DNA of 25,744 bases, from positions 1-25,744 of the forward strand of contig JBGOTP010000022.1 of assembly GCA_041476545.1 (NCBI GenBank), in the 5' to 3' direction. Both the position numbers and the translations under genes were made by a program. The notes beneath the pieces were generated by a model. That model made no database searches and was not told the DNA's origin. It worked only from the letters and a program-made list of their open reading frames with translations. Shown here one piece after another: positions 1-6,791 of the stretch (position 1 is the first letter of the stretch; every line of letters starts with the position of its first letter). Source of the stretch: JBGOTP01 sp041476545 (lineage in GTDB: Bacteria > Acidobacteriota > Vicinamibacteria > Vicinamibacterales > CAVVIG01).

Positions 1-1109
1 AGATCGAGATCGCGCAGAGACCGGCCCCGGCGATCTCGGGGGCCGGCGCTCGCGAACTTCTCGGCAAACCCCGACGTCCCCTCGATTGGACCGCTGAGCG
101 GCGCCTCGTCGATGAACAGCATGTAGTCCACGACCTCGCGAACCCAGTCGGCAAGAGATGGGACGCCGGCATTCGATCCCGAAGGGCCTCCTCGCGCCGG
201 CTGTGCGCCGGCCTGCGCCACGCGCGTCTCCCAGCCCATCCTGGTCATGAGGTTGATCATCCGCGTCTGATGATTCAGCACCATGAGTGCGACGATGTCG
301 CTGTGGGTGGATGGATAGTCGCTCGTGTCGAACACCGTGCCGAGCGACTGCCGCTCGATTGAATCCGGTGTCGCGACGAGCGCGGGATGTTCGGGATCGG
401 CCGCCACCAGATTGCCCATGTGTGGCATGGGCAATCTGGTGGCGGTGACATACCAGCCGCCCCATCGCAGGGCGATCGGCGTGCGATGGTCCACGATGCG
501 GGCTGGCGCGCTCGACACGAGACCGTCGGATTCGGGGACGACGCTGGCGGTCGCGAGGCCGGGTACGCCGAGGGTGGCAGACGTGGCGTGACAGGCGAGG
601 CAGGTGTCATCGCTCCTGACCAGGGCGGGGCTGGAAGTGGGCACCTGTGGCAATTTATAGAAGATCGCCCCTTGCTCGGGATCGATCGCCGCGACCTCGA
701 TGAATCCGCCGCGCGGCCATGCGACCGCGACGGCGTCGTTGAAGACGATCGCACGCGGATTCTTCGGACTGATGCGATCCGCCTGCAGACTCGTCCGCGA
801 GAACACCACCACCTGGGACTCGACCGGGACATTCAGTGCGGTCATGAGGGAGCGCAGATATCCGGAACCAGATTCGAAACGCAGGCGAGTCTGTCCGTTG
901 GCGAGCCGCCGATTGAGTCGGGCCACCGGATCGGTCGCATCCCTCGCCGTGTACTGGATGGCGTGGTTGTCGCGCGACGGGAGAAAGGTGTCGCCAAATT
1001 GGGGCGCGTCCGCGCCCTGCGATGCGGGCTGCGACATCGCCAGACACAGCCCGACGGCGCCAACAGCGCTGACCAGTCCGACGCACGTCCCCGTTACGCG
1101 CACCTTCAT
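1..1109 (-). CDS. Secreted c-type cytochrome-like protein (3' end outside window)
   Basis: Reading from ATG at 1109 down to the left edge gives 369 codons without a stop, so the gene is partial at its C-terminus. The N-terminus is a signal peptide: basic start MKVR, a hydrophobic run around residues 5-25, then small residues. A single heme-attachment motif CLACH lies near residue 172, just after DDTC. Downstream are the conserved-looking blocks RWGGWYVTATR and HMGNL. I recall secreted acidobacterial cytochrome-domain proteins with this layout, but I cannot give a precise family name. Predicted location is the periplasm or outer face; redox role is inferred only from CxxCH. It diverges from the membrane protein gene at 1194, with about 85 bp between starts. 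An inverted repeat sits inside it at 401-445. Other long frames over this stretch are shadows. Confidence 0.75.
   Translation of the reverse strand, partial: MKVRVTGTCVGLVSAVGAVGLCLAMSQPASQGADAPQFGDTFLPSRDNHAIQYTARDATDPVARLNRRLANGQTRLRFESGSGYLRSLMTALNVPVESQVVVFSRTSLQADRISPKNPRAIVFNDAVAVAWPRGGFIEVAAIDPEQGAIFYKLPQVPTSSPALVRSDDTCLACHATSATLGVPGLATASVVPESDGLVSSAPARIVDHRTPIALRWGGWYVTATRLPMPHMGNLVAADPEHPALVATPDSIERQSLGTVFDTSDYPSTHSDIVALMVLNHQTRMINLMTRMGWETRVAQAGAQPARGGPSGSNAGVPSLADWVREVVDYMLFIDEAPLSGPIEGTSGFAEKFASAGPRDRRGRSLRDLD
401..445. repeat. Perfect 20-bp inverted repeat inside the cytochrome gene
   Basis: The arms are 401-420 and 426-445, exact reverse complements, separated by the 5-nt loop TGTGG. 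On the gene strand they encode a near-palindromic peptide spanning ATRLPMP and HMGNLVA. The arms stay in frame, so the gene is not broken. Confidence 0.95.
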
Positions 1110-1193
1110 GAAATCCGCCGGTCAAAAGGACTCCGCGATCGAAAGCCTAGCACGCGATTCACGGGAGGCGTCTGCTATCCTTTGACGGCCCCT

Positions 1194-2753
1194 GTGAGCA
1201 ACGCCAACAAGGTCAAACGAGTCCTCCCCCTCGTCGTCTTCGTCTACCTGATCTTCATCCGGACGCGCGGGATCTCGCAGACCTTCTGGCTCCTCGGCGA
1301 CCAGATCCTCTATTGGCGGATTGCGCTCGGATCCTGGCGCGATCTGCCGGTCGGCGGCGGTCCGTCGTCGGTGGGCGGGACGACGATCGGTCCGGTGTTC
1401 TGCTGGGTGCTGTGGGGAATCCGGCACCTCATCGGTCCCTGGGTGCACAACCTGCCACACGCGGGCGCCATCGGCTTGTCGATCATCCAGTCGGCGGCGG
1501 ACGCGTTCTTCTTTGTCGCCATCTGGAGGCGATCCGCGTCGGTCGCGCTTGCTCTTGCCGTCACGCTCTTTGTCGCGAGCGCACCGTACGACATGGCGCT
1601 CACCGCCACCGTCACCAATCCACCGCTGGCCGTCGCGCTCGTCAAGACGGCGATCGCCTGCGTGCTGTTCGAACGGAGGGCAGGTCGGGCTGGTCGGCCG
1701 GGTCGGGCTGGCGGGGCGGACACGGCAGGCGTGGCGGGTGGAGCTGGTTGGGTTGGGCCAGATGAGGCGAATCGCGCGGTCTCGCCCGACCCGCCCAACC
1801 TGCCCCACCTGCCCAATTTATGGAGCTTGGGTGCCACCGCGACGGCGGTGTTGGCCGTGCAGGCGCACTCGTCGGCCGTGTTCTTTGCGGTCCCGCTCAT
1901 TGCGTCGTTCGTCCTGCGCGAACTGGTCAAGGGGCGGTGGACTCGTGCGCTGCGGGTGGGGGCCGCGCTGGCGGCCGTGATCCTCGTGCTCGAAGCGCCG
2001 TTTCTGGTCGACCGCGTGATGCATCCCGACAAGGCCACGAGTCCAGCCACGGTCGTGGGCAATGTCTCCTACACCGTGGCGCATCCGTCGGCGCTGCGTC
2101 CCGCCGCCGCGTTTCGAGCAGGTGTCCAGGCATGCGAGTTCATCCTGCTCCGGCCATGGACATTCGGATGGATGGGATCGTTCCTCGTGCTGTGCGCGAC
2201 GATAGCGGTCTACAGAGCGCGGCGCGATCTGACGCTTATCTGCGCGACCGTGGTACCACTGGTGGCCGCCGTGGTCGGGTACTCGTTCTGGCAGGGCGCA
2301 TACGACCACTACTACTATCTCGTGCTCGCGCCAGGCGTGGCCCTGATGATCGCCTGGGCGCTCACCGCATGGCGACCCATCGCGCCCTACGCGGCGATCG
2401 CGCTCGCAGCACTCGCCCTCTTGGCGCAGCCCGCGCGCGTCACCGACGCCATGACCTTCCATCGTCTTCCGGTTTACGGCGCGCTTGTGCGCGGCTCGCT
2501 CGAGATGCGTCGTTACACGCCGGAGATCTACGGCATCCAGACGACGTTCGAGCTTCCGCCGACTTCCGATCCAGCGTTTCTCTACGAGACGCTTGGCGGA
2601 CGCATCAGTCCCGACGCACGGCTCTCCGCCAAGATCACCCAAGCTGGTACCGTCGCCTACTCGGCGGTCCCGCCACGCAACGCGCCGGACGGAACTACCA
2701 ATGAACCCGTGAACCCTCCGAACCCCGTGAACCCCGTGAACCCCGTCCATTAA
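1194..2753 (+). CDS. Polytopic inner-membrane protein, GT-C glycosyltransferase-like
   Basis: About 519 residues with roughly ten hydrophobic segments. Examples are the first helix VLPLVVFVYLIFI and later LALAVTLFVASAP and VALMIAWALTAW. An acidic GDQ motif lies in the first extracytoplasmic loop after the first helix, as in GT-C enzymes such as the ArnT/PMT (GT39) group, which use lipid-linked sugars. The fit is by architecture only. No ATG is available near the start of the membrane-protein similarity. GTG at 1194 is chosen; TTG at 1182 lies 13 nt after GGAGG (1164-1168) and is a real alternative. Open frame upstream of 1182 is antisense to the cytochrome gene. A low-complexity Gly/Ala/Arg/Pro insertion covers about 1675-1820, and the C-terminus is built from a 9-bp repeat. 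The GT2 gene starts 1 nt after the stop, so the two are probably co-translated and supply or transfer the same sugar. Confidence 0.7.
   Translation: MSNANKVKRVLPLVVFVYLIFIRTRGISQTFWLLGDQILYWRIALGSWRDLPVGGGPSSVGGTTIGPVFCWVLWGIRHLIGPWVHNLPHAGAIGLSIIQSAADAFFFVAIWRRSASVALALAVTLFVASAPYDMALTATVTNPPLAVALVKTAIACVLFERRAGRAGRPGRAGGADTAGVAGGAGWVGPDEANRAVSPDPPNLPHLPNLWSLGATATAVLAVQAHSSAVFFAVPLIASFVLRELVKGRWTRALRVGAALAAVILVLEAPFLVDRVMHPDKATSPATVVGNVSYTVAHPSALRPAAAFRAGVQACEFILLRPWTFGWMGSFLVLCATIAVYRARRDLTLICATVVPLVAAVVGYSFWQGAYDHYYYLVLAPGVALMIAWALTAWRPIAPYAAIALAALALLAQPARVTDAMTFHRLPVYGALVRGSLEMRRYTPEIYGIQTTFELPPTSDPAFLYETLGGRISPDARLSAKITQAGTVAYSAVPPRNAPDGTTNEPVNPPNPVNPVNPVH
1678..1814. repeat. 30-bp imperfect inverted repeat framing a low-complexity insert
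   Basis: Arm 1678-1707 matches the reverse complement of 1785-1814 at 26 of 30 positions, with a 77-nt spacer. Both arms are built from GGGCAGGT- and GGGTCGGG-like units. It lies in frame inside the membrane protein gene and encodes a Gly/Ala/Arg-rich stretch followed by Pro/Asn-rich PPNLPHLPNL, between two hydrophobic segments. Confidence 0.85.
2703..2746 (+). repeat. 9-bp minisatellite (GAACCCCGT) at a gene end
   Basis: Three exact copies of GAACCCCGT occupy 2720-2746, preceded by two degenerate copies from 2703. They encode the last residues of the membrane protein (NPVNPVNPV). The array ends 8 nt before the GT2 start codon, so it replaces any normal Shine-Dalgarno for that gene. Confidence 0.9.
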
Positions 2754-2754
2754 C

Positions 2755-3351
2755 ATGTCCGTGCGTCTTATCCTCGTCGTCTCTTGCCACAACGACGCGA
2801 AGCGCCTCAAGCCGCAGGCGTTTCTTCAACTCGTCGCGGCCAATCGCGACGTGGCGCTGCTGTTTGTCGACGCGGGCAGCACGGACGCGACACCCGCGAT
2901 GCTCGCCGACATTGCCTCGGGAGGAGGCGACAGAATTTCGGTGCTGGCTCTGTCGAACGGCGTCGGCAAGGACGAAGCCCTGCGGCGCGGTGTGCTGACT
3001 GCGTTCGAGCAGCAGCCTGAGTACGTCGGGTGCTGGGACGCGGATCTCTCGACGCCATTGTCGGCGCTTCAGGAGTTCATCGATCTCGTCGACGCCAATC
3101 CCGACATCGATATCGTGATGGGCGCACGCGTCAGGATGCTCGGTCGCCAGATCACGCGCCCCTCGATTCGACACTACATGAGCCGACTGTTCGCGGCGGC
3201 CGCGTCGCTCGCGCTGGACGTGCCCGTTTACGATCCGCGGTGCGGCGCCAAAGTCTTCCGCGTGACCGACGCCGTCCGACACGCCTTCGGCGATCCGTTT
3301 CGATCCCAGTGGATGGCACGTACGCCCTGGCGCCGAATTTCGACATCATGA
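2755..3351 (+). CDS. Glycosyltransferase family 2, C-terminally truncated
   Basis: The ORF has 198 residues. Residues 1-186 follow a polyprenyl-phosphate sugar transferase pattern (DPM1/DPG-synthase-like): VVSCHND at 8-14, FVDAGSTD at 37-44, the divalent-metal/nucleotide motif DADLST at 95-100, and CGAKVFR at 163-169. Such cytoplasmic enzymes move a sugar from a nucleotide onto polyprenyl phosphate, which a GT-C partner like the upstream gene could use. After PFRSQW (codon at about 3310) the frame reads 12 unrelated residues and stops. The usual family C-terminus (roughly 40-60 residues, normally including a conserved acidic stretch) is missing, and the DNA continues as the tail of another gene in a different frame. 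It is therefore probably non-functional or weakened. The start ATG follows the upstream stop by 1 nt and no Shine-Dalgarno is visible. Confidence 0.75.
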   Translation: MSVRLILVVSCHNDAKRLKPQAFLQLVAANRDVALLFVDAGSTDATPAMLADIASGGGDRISVLALSNGVGKDEALRRGVLTAFEQQPEYVGCWDADLSTPLSALQEFIDLVDANPDIDIVMGARVRMLGRQITRPSIRHYMSRLFAAAASLALDVPVYDPRCGAKVFRVTDAVRHAFGDPFRSQWMARTPWRRISTS

Positions 3352-3548
3352 TCGAAGGGAATCAGTTAATGGCGCAGGCGACCGGTCCTGGCCAGGGCAA
3401 GTTCGCGATCTTCCCCGAGTCCCCGACTCAGTTCTTCGCCAAGGTCAATGACATCCAGATCGAATTTGCCAACGACGAGGCGGGCAAAGTCAAACAGCTG
3501 ACGCTGCGCCAGGGACCGGTTGGGGCGCGAACGGCTCCGCGGAAATAA
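3309..3548 (+). pseudogene. C-terminal fragment of a DUF3471-type (serine hydrolase-associated) protein
   Basis: In the frame ending with TAA at 3546-3548, the sequence from about 3309 reads DGTYALAPNFDI, then GNQLMAQATG, FAIFPESPTQFF, IQIEFANDE and a terminal TAPRK. This is the pattern of the DUF3471 tail found after beta-lactamase-like serine hydrolases in Acidobacteriota. No hydrolase domain (SxxK or YxN) precedes it. Directly upstream is the interrupted GT2 gene, one frame off. The piece is therefore a stranded gene end, not a gene with its own start. An internal ATG could give a short product, but I see no Shine-Dalgarno for it. Confidence 0.7.
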
Positions 3549-3563
3549 ACCTGCGACGATCGG

Positions 3564-3579
3564 GCACCGGCCTTCTAAG
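3564..3579 (+). other. 16-nt copy of the tRNA-Arg(TCT) anticodon arm
   Basis: Bases 3564-3579 are identical to 21025-21040 inside the tRNA-Arg gene, covering the 5' side of the anticodon stem, the loop and the TCT anticodon. Identity stops right after it (ATTAAGC here, CCGGGGG in the tRNA), so no tRNA can fold here. It could be a recombination scar or chance. Confidence 0.6.
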
Positions 3580-3670
3580 ATTAAGCTGAGGGTCGAAGGT
3601 CATGAGCCGTTCGTGGCGATTGAGGTCATGAGCGCAGAGATTTGCGCGACGCCTGCGTAGGAACCGCCGT

Positions 3671-3701
3671 GCCCGGCGCATCCACTGACTCTGCGCCGGG
3701 C
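3671..3701 (+). terminator. Stem-loop, probable terminator after the DUF3471 fragment
   Basis: A perfect 10-bp GC-rich stem (3671-3680 with 3692-3701) has an 11-nt loop and is followed on the plus strand by GTTCTTCCTCT, a weak T-rich tract. It could also end transcription of the convergent cupin gene, although that side lacks T residues. Confidence 0.5.
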
Positions 3702-3759
3702 GTTCTTCCTCTCGATGCCTACGAGAAAGTTGAGAGACGCACGAACTGATTGTTCAGGT

Positions 3760-4224
3760 CTACTTCTGCGGGTTGTCTGCCGGATTGACGTAGGTCATCG
3801 CAAACGGTCCCATTGCCGTGACCGAGACGATGGTCGCGTTCTTGGCGGTGGCAAAATGGTGCATCTGTGCTGGAATGGTGCCCTTCTCGCCCACCTTCAT
3901 CGGTTTCGTGCTTTTCACATCGAAAGTGTCTCCCATCCCGACAAGGAATGTGCCCTTCTTCACCTGCACCGTTTCATCGGTGGGATGGAAGTGCGGCGGA
4001 ATCTTGTACCCAGCGGGCATCGAGAGTTGGATGACGAACTCTCCCGTCTTGCCGGGGTCGCCGCTCACGACCGCCATCCGGGCACCCTTGGGAAACACCG
4101 GCGGAGCCGGACCCCAATGAAGGGTGGCGGTCTTTTTCGCCTTCGCTTTCGGAGTGGCTTGAGCCGCCCAACCGGCTGGCGCAATCAGCAACAGCACCGC
4201 GACGAACGACATCACACGACGCAT
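3760..4224 (-). CDS. Secreted cupin-domain protein
   Basis: The product is 154 residues. ATG at 4224 is chosen because GGAGG lies 4 nt before it; an upstream in-frame ATG at 4257 would translate through that Shine-Dalgarno. The N-terminus MRRVMSFVAVLLLIAPAGWAAQA is a typical signal peptide with cleavage near residue 21. A single cupin barrel follows, with metal-ligand motif PPHFHPTDE (His78, His80, Glu84) and a second-motif His near residues 122-123 (MHHFA). This subgroup is usually annotated only as a cupin domain-containing protein; substrate and reaction are unknown. It stands alone, convergent with the fragment at 3309-3548. Confidence 0.85.
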   Translation of the reverse strand: MRRVMSFVAVLLLIAPAGWAAQATPKAKAKKTATLHWGPAPPVFPKGARMAVVSGDPGKTGEFVIQLSMPAGYKIPPHFHPTDETVQVKKGTFLVGMGDTFDVKSTKPMKVGEKGTIPAQMHHFATAKNATIVSVTAMGPFAMTYVNPADNPQK

Positions 4225-4434
4225 AAGACCTCCAAACTGTCTCGAATGCAGAGCCATTCATCTATCCCGAACTGCTGGACTCTAGCACGTCCGAACGGCA
4301 TCACACCTGTTTCGCGTCCGCCGCTGCGTGGCGGCACAGCGGGCCTGTCAGCGTGACGAGCAGGTCAGCCATGGTTCGCTTAGAATCGCACAGTTCCGTC
4401 GCAGGAGCTACCCTCGGCGGATGACGGCAAGCCG

Positions 4435-4626
4435 ATGAACCGCAAAGCCCATTGGGACGAAATTTACACGACGAAAGCGCCCGACGCCGTGAGTTGGTTC
4501 GAGCCAGAACCCACAGCGTCACTCCGTCTGCTCGACGCGGCGGGGATGACGATCAACTCGTCCGGTGCTTACATACGCACACGTGGGGTGCCGACTCACG
4601 TGACCTCCGGCCTATCACGCCGGTGA
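4435..4626 (+). pseudogene. N-terminal remnant of a class I SAM methyltransferase
   Basis: The first 40 or so residues (MNRKAHWDEIYTTKAPDAVS, then WFEPEPTASLRLLDAAG) match the conserved N-terminus of a bacterial class I methyltransferase family of about 200 residues. The expected next element, the glycine-rich SAM motif (VDVGGG-like), is absent. From about 4560 the sequence reads unrelated residues and stops after 63 codons. Without the SAM-binding fold it cannot be active, so I call it a deletion remnant. Confidence 0.65.
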
Positions 4627-4642
4627 TCGAAGGATCGCCGGC
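4619..4642 (-). terminator. Weak hairpin downstream of cbiB
   Basis: GCCGG (4619-4623) pairs with CCGGC (4638-4642), and an inner GATC/GATC step closes a short loop, with one mismatch. It lies about 32 nt beyond the cbiB stop on the minus strand. No T tract follows, so a role in ending the operon is only possible. Confidence 0.25.
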
Positions 4643-4673
4643 TAGGGTGAACGCGTAGCCTCGTGTCATCGAG

Positions 4674-5648
4674 TCAACGCACCAGCAGAATCGCGGTCGA
4701 CGCCACGACTACCACCGCACTTGTAGCCACGACGGCCGCCATCGCTCTGGTCACGTCCCTGGCCTCCTCGAGCGGTGGATCCAACCCGTCACCGATCCAG
4801 ATGTCGGTCACCTGCACGCCCTTGAGCCAGATCGGTCCCACAATTCGCCGTTCGATCGCGCCGGCCATCGCGGCCTCACTCCAACCGGCGTTCGGTCCCA
4901 AGAGCACGGCGTGCTGCGCAAGGCCGACCCGCCAGGCCTTTCGGCCAGAGAATCCTGGCAGCACGGCCGCGACGACCACGATTGCCAGCCACGTCAGGCG
5001 AGCCGGCACGTAGTTCATCACGTCGTCCAATCGGGCTCCGCACCAGCCGAAACGCAGGTACCGCGCGGTCTTGTAGCCCACCATCGAGTCCGTCGTGCTC
5101 ACCACCTTGAACAGCACGAGGCCAGGGAGCCCAGCCAGGACGTACCAGAACACGGGACTGACGAAGCCGTCGGTCAGATTCTCGCTGAGGCTTTCGACGG
5201 CGGCTCGTCGGCACGCCGCGGCGTCCATGCGCTCCGTGTCGCGCCCAACCAGCGCGCCGACCGCCTTGCGTGCGCCAGCGAGATCGTCTCGACGCACAGC
5301 GGATTCGATCTTCCAGACGTGATGCAAGAGATCGCCGAGCGCAAGGAGCGCGTACAACAGCAGCACGTGCACGACCCGGGCAAGGAGCGGCGACGCGGCG
5401 CGAGCGGCCGCCCCCAGAATGGCGACCGCACTCAGGGCGACCGACGCCACACAGGCAAAGAGGAGAATGCCTCCGCCGTACCCGTCGAGGCCGAGCGCTC
5501 GCAGCCGTTGTTCCAGTCCAGTCAGCAGCCTGCCAATGAGCCGCACAGGATGCCAGGCGTAGACCGGGTCGCCGACGACGAAGTCAGCAATGACGGCGAG
5601 GACCAGAAGGATTGGGTCCGGACCTACGGATCGCCACCAATCAGTCAC
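4674..5648 (-). CDS. cbiB: Adenosylcobinamide-phosphate synthase CbiB/CobD
   Basis: The protein has 324 residues, the normal length for CbiB. This inner-membrane enzyme joins adenosylcobyric acid to (R)-1-aminopropan-2-ol (phosphate), making adenosylcobinamide (phosphate). Family signatures are visible: GDPVYAWHPVRLIGR near residues 27-41, ESLSENLTDGFVSPVFWYVL in the middle, and STTDSMVGYKT further on. Several hydrophobic segments fit a membrane protein (residues 14-25, 60-80, 90-110 and a C-terminal helix). The start is GTG at 5648, overlapping the cbiZ stop by 8 nt, which implies translational coupling. Directly after CbiZ, it would re-attach the side chain to cobyric acid released by CbiZ. 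It is the last gene of the riboswitch-led operon. Confidence 0.95.
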   Translation of the reverse strand: MTDWWRSVGPDPILLVLAVIADFVVGDPVYAWHPVRLIGRLLTGLEQRLRALGLDGYGGGILLFACVASVALSAVAILGAAARAASPLLARVVHVLLLYALLALGDLLHHVWKIESAVRRDDLAGARKAVGALVGRDTERMDAAACRRAAVESLSENLTDGFVSPVFWYVLAGLPGLVLFKVVSTTDSMVGYKTARYLRFGWCGARLDDVMNYVPARLTWLAIVVVAAVLPGFSGRKAWRVGLAQHAVLLGPNAGWSEAAMAGAIERRIVGPIWLKGVQVTDIWIGDGLDPPLEEARDVTRAMAAVVATSAVVVVASTAILLVR

Positions 5649-6777
5649 CAGTTCGCCACTTCTCGGACCATCCCAACGCCACCGCCCTCAAGACCAGGAC
5701 TTTCACATCGCCTGTGGCATGTGGCCGCAAGGTCGCACGAAACTCCGCCCAGCGGTGTGCCTGCGCGGACAGATTCGCCGCAAGGCCAGCCGCTTGCTGC
5801 ACGACGGCATCCGGCGCCACGGACGCCGGAATCGTTCCGTGCCGAACCCGGTCGCAGACGGTCGCCAGGGCATGGGCCGCAGCGCCCACCAATGGCTCGT
5901 AAAACGCGGCCTTGCTGTTTTTCTTCAGGAGCTCAAGGTCGCCGACGCTGAGAAATGGTGCGATCTCGTCGAAGATCGTCGCCTCGCGCACGCCGAAACG
6001 TCCGAGCGCATGAAAGACGCCGCGTGTATAGCTTGGCTCCAGACCGTTCTGCCAGCGGAGCGCCTCGATCGTCGCCTCCCGCGTCGCCCGCCCGATGATC
6101 TCGCCCAGTTTCATGTGCGGGCTCGCCGACGTCAGAGCCTTGCCACCTTCCACGGGCACCGCGATGCAGTACTGGTCTGTGCCCGTGCCCGTTGCCAGGT
6201 CGATGTGCCGCTTGCTGGGCACGGCCAATCGCTGCAGGGCCGCGGTCTTGCCCTCGGTCATCGTGACGACGACGCGCGCCAGCGCCCCGGGCGTCAACGG
6301 CCGATTGATGAAGAGCATGGTGTTGATCGTACCGGCGTAGGCGGGCACCTTCTGCACGCCAGCGTCGCTTTCCCGCCACGTGGCGGGTTCTCCCGCGGCT
6401 GTGGCGTTGCCCTCGACACCCGCCGTGACCGCCGCGGTGACGGCCACGTCTTCATCCACTTCACGGATGATCGCCACATAGTTCATGTTTGCCGCCGTGC
6501 CCATCACGGCCGTGCCGTCCGCTGGTACGCCGGCCTCGTCGCACACGCGATCGTGGTACGCGTCGAGGCCAGTATCCGTGATCACCTGATGCCGGTCGAG
6601 ATGAGCCGCGCCCTCGCAACTCTGGTGGTTGACCAGCCATCGCACGTCCGTCGTCCAGCCGCCGTGCCGCACCGAGGTACTCACGACCTGGTGCGGGCCC
6701 TTGAGATCGGCGACGAGATAGCGTCCCGCTCGGCGCAGGTCGAATGCAGGTTCTTCAACCAGTCGTTCCCAGTTCAT
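5641..6777 (-). CDS. cbiZ: Adenosylcobinamide amidohydrolase CbiZ with C-terminal extension
   Basis: The product has about 378 residues. CbiZ cleaves adenosylcobinamide to adenosylcobyric acid plus aminopropanol, allowing salvage of cobinamide and remodelling of pseudocobalamins. Family-like blocks are WLVNHQSCEG, the ATANMNYVAI region and the INTMLFINRPLTPGALARV region within the first 240 or so residues. The usual CbiZ domain is about 200 residues. The remaining 140 or so residues, from MKLGEIIGRATREATIEALR onward, form a helical extension whose role I do not know. ATG at 6777 has ACGGAG 9 nt upstream; GTG at 6795, overlapping the cobQ stop as GTGA, would add six residues and is also credible. 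The gene sits between cobQ and cbiB. Confidence 0.88.
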   Translation of the reverse strand: MNWERLVEEPAFDLRRAGRYLVADLKGPHQVVSTSVRHGGWTTDVRWLVNHQSCEGAAHLDRHQVITDTGLDAYHDRVCDEAGVPADGTAVMGTAANMNYVAIIREVDEDVAVTAAVTAGVEGNATAAGEPATWRESDAGVQKVPAYAGTINTMLFINRPLTPGALARVVVTMTEGKTAALQRLAVPSKRHIDLATGTGTDQYCIAVPVEGGKALTSASPHMKLGEIIGRATREATIEALRWQNGLEPSYTRGVFHALGRFGVREATIFDEIAPFLSVGDLELLKKNSKAAFYEPLVGAAAHALATVCDRVRHGTIPASVAPDAVVQQAAGLAANLSAQAHRWAEFRATLRPHATGDVKVLVLRAVALGWSEKWRTGD

Positions 6778-6791
6778 ACGATGGATCTCCG

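Noticed and set aside
387..1181. Long plus-strand open frame extending the membrane protein gene upstream
   Set aside because: It is antisense to the cytochrome gene, has no membrane-protein or domain texture, and no ribosome-binding site at its start.
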